Source: Carettochelys insculpta (Eukaryota; Chordata; Testudines; Carettochelyidae). Taken from it: a stretch of DNA of 64,000 bases. Positions 43,332-55,050 of the stretch are shown one piece after another. The DNA is taken from positions 17,285,001-17,349,000 of the forward strand of contig NC_134160.1 of NCBI RefSeq assembly GCF_033958435.1, in the 5' to 3' direction. The stretch's first letter is position 1. Each line of letters begins with the position of its first letter. A program made the position numbers and the translations under genes. The notes beneath the pieces were generated by a model that saw nothing but the letters and a program-made list of their open reading frames with translations, was not told the origin of the DNA and did no database searches.

Positions 43332-44570
43332 GTGGGACAATCGGCCCCTTCTCTAAGATGCCTGTACAGTAATGCCAGAAGCCCGGGGAACAAACAGGAA
43401 GAATTCGAGGCCCTGGCACAGTCAAAGAAGTATGAGGTGGTTGGAATAATGGAGACTTGGTGGGACGATTCGCATAACTGGAGCACGGTTGTGGAAGGTT
43501 ATAAACTGTTCAGGAGGGACAGACAGGGGAGAAGAGGAGGAGGAGTTGCGCTCTGTGTGAGGGAGCAGTGTGATTGCTCAGAGCTCCAGTATGAGGAAGG
43601 AGAAAATCCAGTTGAGTGTCTCTGGGTTAAGCTCAGAGGTGGAAGTAACAGAGGTGATGATGTAGTTGTTGTCTGTTATAGACCATCAGATCAGGGAGAT
43701 GAGATGGATGAGGATTTCTTCAGACAGCTAAGTGAAGCTTCCAAATCACAGGCCCTGGTTCTCATGGGAGACTTTAGTCATCCGGACATTTGTTGGGAGA
43801 CCAATACATCAGCCCACAGACAATCCAGGAAGTTTTTGGAGAATGCTGGGGATAACTTCTTGGTACAAGTGCTGAAGGAACCGACCAGGGGCCATGCGCA
43901 ACTTGACCAGCTGTTCAAACACAGGGAAGAACTAGTAGAAGAAATAGAAGTGGGAGGGAAACTGGGCTGCAGTGACCATGAGATCGTAGATTTCAGGATC
44001 CGGACAAAAGGAAGAAAGGTGACCAGTAACATACAGACCCTTGATTTCAGGAGAGCAGACTTTGACTCCCTGAGAGAACGGATGAACAGGATCCCTTGGG
44101 AAATGAAGATGAAAGGGAAAAGAGTTCAAGAGAACTGGCAGTATTTTAAAGAAGTCTTACTGAAGGCACAGGAACAAATCATCTCACTGCATAGTAAGAA
44201 ATGCAAACATGGTAGGCAACCAGCTTGGCTTAATGGGGAAATCCTTAGTCAGCTTAAATTCGAAACGGATGCATACAAGAAATGGAAACGTGGACAGTTG
44301 ACTAAGGAGGAGTATAAATATATGGCTGGAGAATGCCGGGCAGTAATCAGGAAAGCGAAAGCACAATTGGAACTGCAGCCGGCAAGGGATGTGAAGAGTA
44401 ACAAGAAGGGTTTCTACAGGCATGTTAACAATAAACGGGTTATCAGAGAAGGTGTGGGGCCATTACTGGATGAGGGAGATAACCTAGTGACAGAGGATGC
44501 AGGAAAAGCTGAAGTACTTCAATGCTTTTTTTTTGCCTCAGTCTTCACAGGCAAGGCAACTTCCACATGA
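43332..44570 (+). pseudogene. CR1 ORF2 endonuclease domain and linker
   Basis: A continuous 412-codon frame: RCLYSNARSPGNKQEEF, then IMETWWDDSHNW, RRGGGVALCVRE, VVVVCYRPS, LVLMGDFSHPDICWETN, and CSDHEIVDF. The endonuclease core is complete, including the catalytic E of METWW and the SDH triad end. The C-terminal linker reaches FFFASVFTGK. The frame leaves the true ORF at an 8-T run (44526-44533), where one extra T makes the FFF and moves the rest out of frame. Confidence 0.88.
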
Positions 44571-45720
44571 CAATCCTAGACAATGAAGTATGGGAAGGTG
44601 GAGGGCATCCATCTATAGGGAAGGAACAAGTTCTGATCTATCTAGAAAAACTAGATGTGCACAAGTCCATGGGTTTGGATTTAATGCACCCCAGGGTACT
44701 GAGGGAATTGGCAGAGGTAATTGCTGAACCTTTGGCCATTATCCTTGAAGAATCTTGGCGATCAGGAGAGATCAAGGATGACTGGAAAAAGGCAAACATA
44801 GTGCCCATCTTTAAAAAAGGAAAGAAGGACAATCCAGGGACCTATAGATCGGTCAACCTTACCTCAATCCCTGGGAAAATAATGGAGGGAATCCTCAAGG
44901 AATCCATTTTGGAGCACTTGGAAGAGGGGAAAGCGATCAAACTAGCCAACATGGATTCACCAGGGGCAAGTCCTGCCTGAGCAATCTGATTAGTTTCTAT
45001 GACAACGTAACAAGCTCTGTGGACATGGGGAAGTCAGTGGATGTGATATACCTCTGCAAGGCTATTGATACGGTCTCCCACAACATTCTTGTCCACATGT
45101 TAAGTAAATATGGATTGGATCTTTGGAGTATAAGATGGATAGAAAACTGGTTTCAGGGTTTGGCCCAATGGGTGGTGGTCAGTGGTCCAATATCTGGATG
45201 GCGACCGGTTTCAAGCAGAGTGCCGCATGGCTCGGTTCTGGGACCGGTGTTGTTCAACATCTTTATTAATGACCTGGATGAGGGACTGGATTGCACCCTC
45301 AGCAAGTTTGCAGATGACACAAAACTAGGGGGAGAGGTAGATACATTGGAAGGTAGAGAGAGAATCCAGAATGACCTGGATAAATTGGAGGACTGGGCAA
45401 AAAGAAATCTGATGCGGTTCAACAAGGAGAAGTGTAGAGTACTGCACCTGGGACGGAAGAATCACAAGCATTGTTACAGGGTAGGGACCGACTGGCTCAG
45501 CAGCAGTACGATGGAAAGGGACCTAGGGGTCATGGTGGATGAAAAGCTGGATATGAGTAAACAGTGTGCCCTTGTAGGCAAGAAGGCTAACAGCACACTA
45601 GGGTGCATTAGTGGGAGCATTTCGAGCAGATCTAGAGAAGTAGTTATTCCCTTCTATTTGGCAGTGGTGAGGCCACATCTGGAGTATTGTGTCCAGTTTC
45701 AACCCCCCGCCCCAGTATAA
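44522..45720 (+). pseudogene. CR1 ORF2 RT domain, frame-shifted
   Basis: The first piece (to 44980) holds KLDVHKSMGLDLMHPRVLRE, NIVPIFKKGKKDN, and LTSIPGKIMEGILKE. The second (45019-45720) holds a damaged first catalytic block (VDVIYLCKAIDTVSHN, where LDFSKAFD is expected, so the first Asp is gone), VPHGSVLGPVLFNIFINDLDEG and FADDTKLGG. It stops in [13 protein letters not shown]. The C-terminal part continues out of frame to about 46080. The loss of the first aspartate alone would kill polymerase activity. Confidence 0.85.
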
Positions 45721-46168
45721 AAAGGATGTGGATTTGCTGGAGCAGGTTCAGCAGAGGACAACAAAAATGGTTAAGGGGCTGGAGCACAAAACCTATGAGG
45801 AGAGGCTGAGGGATTTGGGCTTGTTTAGTTTAGAGAAGAGAAGCCTGGGGGTGATTTAATAGCAGCCTTCAACTTCCTGAAGGGGAGCTCTAAAGAGGAG
45901 GGTGAGCAACTGTTCTCAGTGGTGTCAGATGGCAGAACAAGGAGTAATGGTCTGAAGTTGAAGAGGGAGAGGTGTGGGTTAGATATTAGGAAAAGCTACT
46001 TCACCAGGTGGGTGGTGGATTCTGCATCCCTTGAGGTTTTTAAGTCCCAGCTGGACAAGGTCCTGGCTGGGATGACTTAGTTGGGGTTGATCCTGCTTGA
46101 AGCAGGGGGCTGGACTAGATGAGCTCCTGAGGTCCCTTCCAGCTGTGTTGTTCTGTGATTCTGTGATC

Positions 46169-46819
46169 TGATACTAGTCATTACTACTGCTGGAGGGGAT
46201 CTTGTTCTCATCTTTGTAAGCCATGAGTCCCCTCTAGGAGGATCATAACATTGAACTGCTTCTCATTAAGAGGCCTGAACCAAACCCTAGTTTTGTCACA
46301 GCTAGTCTTCCCATTGGCTTCAAGGGCTTTGCACCAGGCCCTACACCTTAAATACCCATGGCAGAGTGAAACCACAAAGGGAAATACAGAAAATATGAAG
46401 TTGCCTGTTCAGAAGCTGAGACAGGTAGCATCACATGATCAGCTTAACACTGACTGCACTTGTGCCAACATACCAAGGCCTGAGATAAACTTCTCCTTAC
46501 TGGATAAGGAGAGAAACACCTGATGAGATCTAGGTAGTCAGATTTCACAGCTGTGACATTTTGGTTATAGCCTCTTAGGTAACATGCTGTCACTTTTCCT
46601 CCCAACTATGTGGAGCATTACAATAAACCCCAACATTATTGGTTAATCATATGAAAATGGAAGTTATCAAAGTACCTCACACACAGGTTCAAAACTCATT
46701 AAAGAATTTTAAAGGTGACAAGAAACTTAGCAGTAAGGGAGGTCAGCAGGCTCTTGGCATTGGCCAGGGAAGGAGGAAAGCTATTCCAGATACACAGTCA
46801 CAGAGGCAAACAATATAGT
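46169..46819. other. No gene recognised
   Basis: No supported signal. Confidence 0.35.
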
Positions 46820-47360
46820 CCCTCTTCTGTACTTTTGTTAAGATCATTCTGAACTTGATATAAAGGCTCCAGATGATGGAGAATCCACCACAACCTGAGG
46901 TGAGTTGTTGCAATGGTTAATTATTCTCACAGATGAATATTTGTGCCCTATTTCTAATCTGAATTTGTCTGGCTTCATCTTCCAATCATTGGATGTCATT
47001 ATGCTTTTATCTGCTACTAAATGACGTGCACTCTTCCAGTCAGAAATCTTCTCCCCATCTAAGGCCTGACCATGATCAAGTCACCTCTTCACTTTCTCTT
47101 AGATAAGCTTAATAGAACCTTGCACAGATACAGCCTTTGTATCCTCCTCCAAAGCTGTAAAAAAGATCCACAGTTGTGGATACCCATGGATGTCAAGCAC
47201 ACAGCTGCAAACTTGCAGGGCTCTAAAGCTAAGTAATTTGGATTTCTTTAGCCTCCCACTGTAAGGAAGACGTTCTTGTACCTCTTCTCTGATCCTGTCT
47301 CAAGTTTGCAACATCCTTTACGAAGTGAGGACACCAGAACTGGACACCGAATCCAGTAAT
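46820..47360 (-). mobile_element. Degenerate LINE (CR1-clade) on minus strand
   Basis: Near 47270-47345 the minus strand encodes VQFWCPHFVKDVANLRQDQ, the [16 protein letters not shown] block of CR1-type RTs. Further left, CTCCAGATGATGGAGAATCC and AATTTGTCTGGCTTCATCTT are typical of an old LINE 3' region. Highly decayed. Confidence 0.55.
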
Positions 47361-47829
47361 GGTCACTGATTCCCAGAATACAGACTCTGATCTTGAAAGT
47401 ATGACCTGCACGCTCCATTCTTTGCTATATGACCTTGCAACTGGCTGTGACCCAATGCATGTTATTCAAGTGAGCCCAGCATACCCAGTGTCCAGCTCAC
47501 CCTGCAGAACTGGGCTGCTTTCATTGCTATTTATAGCTCCACCAATCTTGGTGTGAGAGTCTCTCTATTACCTCCAGTCTTTCAGTGTTGCTTGTCTGAC
47601 AGCCTTTCTGCTACTCTAACTCTCTAATGTGATCTGTGCTTGGTTTTCCTTAGAGCATTATTACATTTTCCCATAGGATAAGAAGTGCCAGTTCTTCTCA
47701 GTTCTACTGCACCTTTCATCCAGTGGTCTTAACCTACTCTATAGGCAATGGCTAATTTACACCATGATACCCATTTTACCGATGAGTAACCTGTGGCTTA
47801 GAGTATGTATGTACCTTTCTCTGGAACAT
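47361..47829. other. No gene recognised
   Basis: No supported signal. Confidence 0.35.
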
Positions 47830-47832
47830 ACA

Positions 47833-48543
47833 GGCTACGTCTACACGTGAAGCCTACATCGAAGTAGCCTATTTCGATGTGGCGACATCGAAATAGGCTA
47901 TTTCAATGAATAACGTCTACACGTCCTCCAGGGCTGGCAACGTCGATGTTCAACATCGACGTTACGCAGCACCACATCGAAATAGGCGCTGCGAGGGAAC
48001 GTCTACACGCCACAGTAGCACACATCGAAATAAGGGTGCCAGGCACAGCTGCAGACAGGGTCACAGGGCGGACTCAACAGCCAGCCGCTCCCTTAAAGGG
48101 CCCCTCCCAGACACACTTGCACTAAACAGCACAAGATACACAGAGCCGACAACGAGTTGCAGACCCTGTGCATGCAGCATGAATCTCCCACTGCAGCAGC
48201 AGCAGCCAGAAGCCCTGGGCTAAAGGCTGCTGCCCACGGTGACCATAGAGCCCCGCACGGGCTGGAGAGACAGCATCTCTCAACCCCCCAGCTGATGGCT
48301 GCCATGGAGGACCCCACAATTTCGACGTTGCGGGACGCGGATTGTCTACACGGTCCCTACTTCGACGTTGAACGTCGAAGTAGTGCGCTATTCCTATCCC
48401 CTCATGAGGTTAGCGACTTCGACGTCTCGCCGCCTAACGTCGAAGTTAACTTCGAAATAGCGCCCAATGCGTGTAGCCGCGACGGGTGCTATTTCGAAGT
48501 TAGTGCCGCTACTTCGAAGTAGCGTGCACGTGTAGACACAGCC
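47833..48543 (+). mobile_element. Long MITE with internal coding-like segment, TSD ACA
   Basis: This 711-bp element has ends GGCTACGTCTACACGTG and CACGTGTAGACACAGCC, flanked by ACA (47830-47832, 48544-48546). Same organisation as 26168-26849: palindromic TTCGAA arms and a core with CTCCCTTAAAGGG. The micro-ORF reads MNLPLQQQQPEALG followed by TAA, and the MAAMEDP start has a frame open to 48522. CpG motifs are well preserved, so it looks relatively young. Confidence 0.85.
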
Positions 48544-48603
48544 ACAATGAGCTAGTGACAGGGCTATAACCCAGGACTACTGGCTTCTAACCCCTTGCAT
48601 GTG

Positions 48604-48620
48604 TTCTCTCTCTCTCTCTC
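48604..48620. repeat. (CT)n microsatellite
   Basis: About eight CT repeats in GTGTTCTCTCTCTCTCTC. It is short and probably of no functional note. Confidence 0.85.
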
Positions 48621-49905
48621 ATGTAGTGTTACCTCTTTTGGGCAACAATTGTGGCACACTTCCTTGCTTTTTGCTACCATCCCATTGTTCATTCTGCTTG
48701 AATGTTCTACCCTATCTGCTTTCTGCCTTGTGTCTTTAGTGTACAAGCTGTTTTGTGTGGACTGTGCCTAACATAAATAATAAATTCAGGTGAGAACTAC
48801 CCTCTGGGAATATAGGAGCAGGGTCTACCAGTAAGAGCCTCTGGACTGAAAGGGGAGCCTTTATGTCTTTATACCAAGGAAGATATAAACATCCTTTGTG
48901 TTGGTCTCAAAATAGCCCTGTTTTGGGAAGAGAGGGTTAGAATAATCATAGTGAAAAATGTGCCCCCACAGACACCATGCATTGTATCACTGTAGATTTT
49001 GACGATATATTCATCAGCTTTATGGAAAGTTCACAGAAGGGCTCAGCAATATTTCCTTATAAATAGGCTTGGGAGAATTAGATTTGTATCAGTAAATGTC
49101 TATTTCACTCTAGACACAGATGAAGAAACAGAATAATGAAGATGATAATAATGGAAATTAACTGATAGGCAATACCAGGCAAATGGTGTTTCAGCACTGG
49201 AGTTTGATTTAGGGATATTTATGATGTAGATTTTGACATATGATGTTCATAACTTGAATTTTAACTGCTATAAAGCTTTAACATTTGGAATTGCTGTGTT
49301 GGCTGTCATTGTTTCCTGACCTGTCTGTTATTTTGCACAACTATGAAAATTTAAAAGATACAAATTTGAAAAAATCCTTAAAAACAAACCTCAACGTTAT
49401 AGATGAAAATTATAAATCAATAGCAATTGAATTCTGCCAAGCTTGATTACACAGTACAATGCCATTGTGCAAGGAGGTAGAAGATCCATGTTTCAGGCTG
49501 CACGACAGGCCAAGGGAACTCTAGGGCTACCATTTTCACAAGACCTCAGCTCCTGGTTCAGCACCCTTCTAGAGGGGAAGCATGTGGGTTTGGACCTGGA
49601 AAACCCAGCCCCAAATGTGGGTGTGGAATAGCTGGAAATCTGCTCCAGAGCTTGTTTAAGAACTGGCCTCTGAATAGTCTGAAAGAACAGAGCAAATCAC
49701 TGCAAAGTTGACTTCCCTTTGCTTCTCAAAACTCTGGTGTTTCTGTATGGTCCTTTGTTCACGTGTGCATTGCTGCTCTTCCTTCCCCTTGCCCAACAGA
49801 GGCGCACGGAACACAGACTGCATGAAAGCACTGGCTAGGCATAGGATTCAGAAGGGTCTAGTTTAATTCCCTCCAGTATATTCAGAGCAGCATGTAAGTG
49901 TGTAA
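48621..49905. other. No gene recognised
   Basis: AT-rich single-copy-looking sequence. No supported signal. Confidence 0.35.
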
Positions 49906-50106
49906 AAACAAGATGCCCTGTGGCACCTGATAGACTAACAGATTTATCAGAGCCTGAGGTTTTGTGGGTAAAGACCCGCTTTGTCACACACATCTGGTGA
50001 AGTGGGTCTTTGGCCATGAAAGCTTATGCTCTGATAAATGTTAGTTTATATGGTGCCACAGGACTTCTCGTTGTTTTTGTGGATACAGACTAACATGGTC
50101 TGATAC
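49906..50106. mobile_element. Head-to-head pair of PLE tails
   Basis: The left arm (about 49906-49984) is a minus-strand tail: AAGATGCCCTGTGGCACCTG, then TTTATCAGAGCCTGAGG and TTTTGTGGGTAAAGACCCGC. The right arm (about 49990-50106) is a plus-strand tail: CATCTGGTGAAGTGGGTCTT, then GGTGCCACAGGACTTCTCG and ATACAGACTAACATGG. Both hammerhead-like cores have changed invariant bases (CTGGTGA in the right arm). The arrangement repeats that at 11717-11941. Confidence 0.7.
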
Positions 50107-53100
50107 GCATAAATGTGTGCAAAGCACATGTTATCACTAGCTGACCGCTGGCACTGGCACTGGCACTGCTGTGTACATTCTCTGCCTGCACACTGTGGTT
50201 TGGGTGTATTTCATTTAGGTCAGATCTTAAAAAAAAGCAGTAATTTACCAGAGCCACAAAAATTCCTTGCAGGCAGCCCCCTATGCCATGACTATTGTCC
50301 CAGACTGTTCTCACTTTTTTGTGCTGCCAAGACAGTTCTAAGCTCCAGGAGAACAGCTGAGAAATCCCCATGACACAATCACTTCCAGCAGCACCTTAAA
50401 TACAGAACAGAAACTACTCATCAGAGGGCTGGGGTGGGGCCTGTTCCCAGGGCTGAGCTCCTGGAGACCCTACCATGAAGCAGAGAATTGTCTTTGCATG
50501 GACGAAGTGCTGCAACACAGCAAGTGTGGCCTCTTTGTGAGCCTCTGAGCAAGGCTGAGGCTGTGCGTAGGTGTATAAATAGAAGAGGAAAGACAGGGAG
50601 GGTTCTGTGTCCAAAGGGTGCTCATTATTGAAACAGGAAATTCTGCTCTTATCTAGATTGTGGCAAGAAAATTTGTACCTTTCTGGGCTAAGGTGTGTCC
50701 TCCTCCTGCAGACCCTTCCCACTTACAAGAATTATCCATAGGGCCCAGCTTCTCCTGGGAGCCCATTCCACAGAACAGGCAGGCTTTCGAGAGGACAGGG
50801 AAGTCAGGGTGGTATGGGGTGGTGGTCCCCAGGCCATGCACCCCACCTGCATTCTGATGTGACTCTCCTTCAGCAGGGAGCACAGAAGGTTTATTAGGCA
50901 ATGGGGGCACAGTGTAGAACAGACTGGTCAGTACAGAAATCAGAAGCAGTCACTACAATCCATTTTGGGGAGAGAGGGTCCAAGGAATTCCCCCAAGCCA
51001 GGGCCTGGAGCTCCATCCTCCCACTCCAGCCCGATGAGACTGCCCCACCTGACTGCTCAGTTCCAATTCAAACCAGCCAGGTCCCTCCTTCCTCCTTTGT
51101 CCTGGTTCCCGAGGAAGAAATGTGTCACCTGGTTGTGTAGGTTACAAAGAGCCTGTATCCCTATTGTCTACACTGGAGAAGTCATCACACTGAAACTCCC
51201 ATTATCGCTATGCACTGATGCTGTGCCTACGGAAACTGAGGCACCCACTTGATGTTAGTATAGGGCATCAAGAAACACATGCAACCCAACCCGGTGAGTA
51301 AAATCTTCACACTCCCCACTTTGTTGTGCAGGGTGGAGATTTGGATGCCAGGACTGTGGAGGTCGGCTTATGTGCAGCCATATGGCCTAGCCCGTGCGGA
51401 ACACCATCTGCAAGCTGTAAAGCCCTCAGCCTTGCACAGCATCTGCCAGAGAGGCACGCATACGGCAAGGGATAGGGAGTTCGAGTGTTGTCCCCGTTGT
51501 ATAGACTTCTTGGAATGGCGTCCTTGGGGGAGGGGAGGTCCTCCAACAGTCACAGCTGACATCCCGCAATGACGAGCTGTGGAGGCTGCTGAAGGTAACT
51601 TTTGGGGGCCCCGCTGTGGCCGCTCCAACAGCCCCAGGAACAGGAGGGAGGGGGAGTTACCTGGGGCTGGGGCTGGGGCTGGTCCAGGGGATTAGCAGGG
51701 GCAGAGGGTTGTACACGCCAGAGGCAGCACTCACCACACAGCTGGCACCGTTCCGACATGCTGCCTTCCCAGACCGCTGTGCCCCTTTCTCCACCATGAC
51801 TGAAGCAGGCTGCCGAGCTCCTGCTGCCCGCATGGTGGGAGTGGGGGAAGCAATCCCCTGCTGATTCTACCACTGCTGCACTCAATGCCCAGGATCTGGT
51901 AATTCCCTGGGCCCATTGCTAGGGGAAGGGGATAGGATGGGGGCAGAGGAGGGAGGAGGTGGGGCTTGAGGCATGGGAGGTGGATGCTGGGCCCTGAGAC
52001 ACTAGTGCAGGGTTGCCCTGGGCTCCCCCACCCCACCCCACCCCTGGATGGCCCTCTTTGTAACTTTAGAGAAGTTCTGTGTAGGAAATTAATAAATTAC
52101 TGAGGAGTTAATTGAGTTAGCGTGGGAAAATAGTCCTGGCAGCTGAGGAAGATTTAAGAAGCAATTCAGACAGAATTGTTTAGCTCCATGTAATTACACT
52201 GACAATGGAGATAAGATATCCTCATTCCTAGTAGAGGCTAGAGTTTGTTTCCCAGAATGTACCTAAGTTATTGGCACACACTAGCATGCAAACAACAAGC
52301 ACATGTGTGTGCAGGAACACTAGTGTGCATATGTCATTGACATAGAGTGCAAGCTATGGTAAGCACAGTCTTTAACACTATAATGATCTGTTATCTTCTA
52401 AGGTCAAATTTTCAAACCAAACCACCTAAACTGCAGCTGCAAAATAACACAGTTGCAGAAAGCCCCATGTTAGGTATCATGTAGATGTGGATGTGGCAGG
52501 CAGAGGTCTGTGCATGGAAATTATAGCTCACTTGGATCACTAGAAAATATGGAACCCAAAGACTTTCATCAGGGCAATAGAGCAGAATAACTGAGCCAAA
52601 ATGCTGCAGTGCTATGAATCCACGAAGCTTCTGACGTATCAGCCTGCCCCGTGCTGCTTTCCAGAGTCCTGCAGGAACTGAAACAGAATAAAGAGTAAAG
52701 CAGCGACTGGTACCCAAAGCCATTCTATGCACTCATCTTACCTGTTGCCCTGCTATTTGTTCCCTTTCTCAGCATGTTGTATCTGACCCTTCTGACACTT
52801 TTACTCCAGGCAGAGCGCTTACTCCTCTGCCTCAGACTGCACTGCCACAGTGCCCTGAGAACACTTTGTGCTAATGTCACCACCCACAGGCAAACTCAGA
52901 GCAGGGCCCTCTGGAACTTAGTGCAGAAGCCTCTAGACTTTGAGCTAAAAGCCTGTTGTCTGCCAGCTAAGGCTGTAGAGGAGACTTATTTTTTCTCTGC
53001 ATAAGTGATCTAGGTGCCACCACACAGGACAGTGACCCACAGCCAGCAAGTGTGTGGTTTACACTAGCCAGCATTCAAACTTTTCATAACTAGTGCTCAC

Positions 53101-54596
53101 TGGTAGCTGCACTGTTCCCAGTGGTTACCACTGCAGGTCCCTGCTCCTTCTGCATGTATCACCAGCAGGATGTAGAGGAGAGTATGAAACTTCCCAAAGG
53201 ACTTTAACAAGAGCTGAAATGAATGGCAGGTAGGAGAGAGGGACCTGTTAGGCTTCTACCCAGCTCCTTTTCAGCAGGTCATTAAGTGAGGACTAGAGCT
53301 GGGAGATAACCCAGACTTGGGTCAGTGGCTGAACAGAAAACTCTGAAAAAGCTCATTTGGGCTGACCAAAAGAAGAAGAACCCCGACAACCCAATTTATT
53401 CAGCTCAAAAAGTGATGCTTTGTTTCTGTTTTTTACTCCACATTTGAGTAAAATTCTAAATAAAATGGGTTTGCAGCTGAAAAATGGAAATGGTTTTCTT
53501 TTTTTGAGAAATTCCCACAATGTTTCAGTTCACGTGGATTGGCAGTTTGTGGTGACAAAAACAAGCAAACAAACAAAAAACCTCATTTGAAAAAATGGTG
53601 CACAAAACTGGAGGTGAGAAAGTCTGCGCTGGGCAATACAGACCCTTGTAGACAGAGCAGAGCAAGAAAATTTGGCTTTCCAAAGGAACACTTTCCTGGC
53701 TGGATCATAACCCTATGCCCCAGTTCTTTGCAGATATCCACATGTCGCTCTGCTCCTCCAATTCAAATATGAATGTAGCAACGAGAGGCAACACCTCCCC
53801 CCTTTTTTCCCTGTCTGTCTTTCCTAACCAGGCTGTAGCCTTCAATACCAACATTCCAATCATGTGTATTATCCCACCAAGTTTCTGTGATGGCCAAGTA
53901 CATGCAGTGTTTACATTCTACTTGATTTAGTTTATAATTATAAGGTACAGATGAGAAAGTCAGCCATTGTTCAGTAATGGTGTGCTGTCATACTTTGTAT
54001 TTTTATGTCCCATTCTGTAAGTCAGCAGGGTTTAAGTGAGATGTCACTTGGACGTCCGCAAGAGAGATCACAGCCCTGAAAGGGGTGCTGGAGTCTGGAA
54101 GGGTTGAAACCCACTGTAGTAGGCTTTTCAGACATTGATGGAGCTGCAGCCTCTGCCCTGTAGTGACAATAGCTTAGATCCAGAACCACTGTTCTCTGCT
54201 TTTGCATTTTGTCTCCTGTCGGTGTCAGGGTGTCAATGAAAGGGTTGTACTATTAATTATAAGTCACAGAAAATCAGGTTTAGGGCTGGCGTGTGTGATG
54301 CTAGCAGCTTTGGGCAGCAGTGTCCCATCACATGTGGAGAGTTGCATCCCTCGAGAAGTTGACACATGATGTCTCCTGCATATCTGGCAAAGGGCATCAG
54401 GGCTGCACGTGCAATTCCCACACCCCTTGGAGTGAATGGCTAGCACTCCAGGAGTGATAGCAGGAGCCAAGCAGAAGAGCATACAGTTTGAAGTTGCACC
54501 TGTAACTGCCATAGGAATACCAAAGAGGGAGGGAAAGCTCTTTATGCCCTCTCCCCAGAATATTCAAGTTTAGGAGCAATCTGTCCCTTGCTGTTT
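50107..54596. other. Long tract without recognised gene
   Basis: Several frames of 60-111 codons occur, mostly in the GC-richer 50.6-52.05 kb part. A GGGGCTGGGGCTGGGGCTGG run lies at 51664. No domain, splice-bounded exon or repeat terminus is convincing. It may be the least repeat-rich part of the window. Confidence 0.35.
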
Positions 54597-54965
54597 CTGA
54601 ATATCAGGGATTTGGGCTTATTTAGTCTACAGAAGGGAGGAGGGAGGGGGATTTGATAGCAGCCTTCAACTACCTGAAGGGAGATTACAAAGAAGATGCA
54701 GAGAGGTTGTTCTCAGCAGTGACAGATGGCAGAATGAGGAGCAATGGTCCCCAGTTACAGTGGAAGTGATCTGGTTAGATATGGGGAAAAACTATTTCAC
54801 AAAGAGGGTGGTGAAGCACGGGAACGCGTTGCCTAGAGAGGTGGTGGAATCTCCAGCCCTAGAGGTTTTTAAGTCCCAGCTGGACAAAGCCCCGCATGAG
54901 ATGATTTAGTTGGGGTTGATCCTGATTTAGGCAGGAGGCTGGACGCTGTCATCTCTCTGATTCTA
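54597..54965 (+). mobile_element. CR1 LINE 3' fragment
   Basis: Starts at GGATTTGGGCTTATTTAGTC (RDLGLFS block) and passes TCTGGTTAGATATGGGGAAA to GATGATTTAGTTGGGGTTGA. It ends near TCTCTGATTCTATGGC. Subfamily B type. Confidence 0.8.
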
Positions 54966-55050
54966 TGGCTGGGATCAGAGGCTGCATCGTCCCCACCAGG
55001 CAGAGCAGTGGAACAACTGGCAGAGGGCAGTGCACAGTGTAAAGCAACTG

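Larger units (their letters stand above)
43128..46168 (+). mobile_element. Long CR1 LINE, subfamily B
   Basis: The element has an ORF1 tail (GSDGIHLTKRGKSIFAGRL), an endonuclease-RT ORF2, and a 3' UTR ending TTGTTCTGTGATTCTGTGAT. It differs throughout from the upstream CR1 (for example KEEYKYMAGECRAVIRKAKA against [20 protein letters not shown]), so the pair is not a tandem duplication. The 23.3, 25.5 and 54.6 kb fragments belong to this type. Several frameshifts in RT. Confidence 0.92.

Noticed and set aside
49994..50034. Active hammerhead ribozyme at the right arm of the 49.9-kb pair
   Set aside because: Core reads CTGGTGA, so an invariant A is lost, and stem II is mismatched (GGGTC against GGCCAT); treated as decayed.
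51550..52036. Overlapping 65-111-codon frames in GC-rich DNA, possible CpG-island first exon
   Set aside because: CpG is not dense, frames are on both strands, and no start, splice or domain support.
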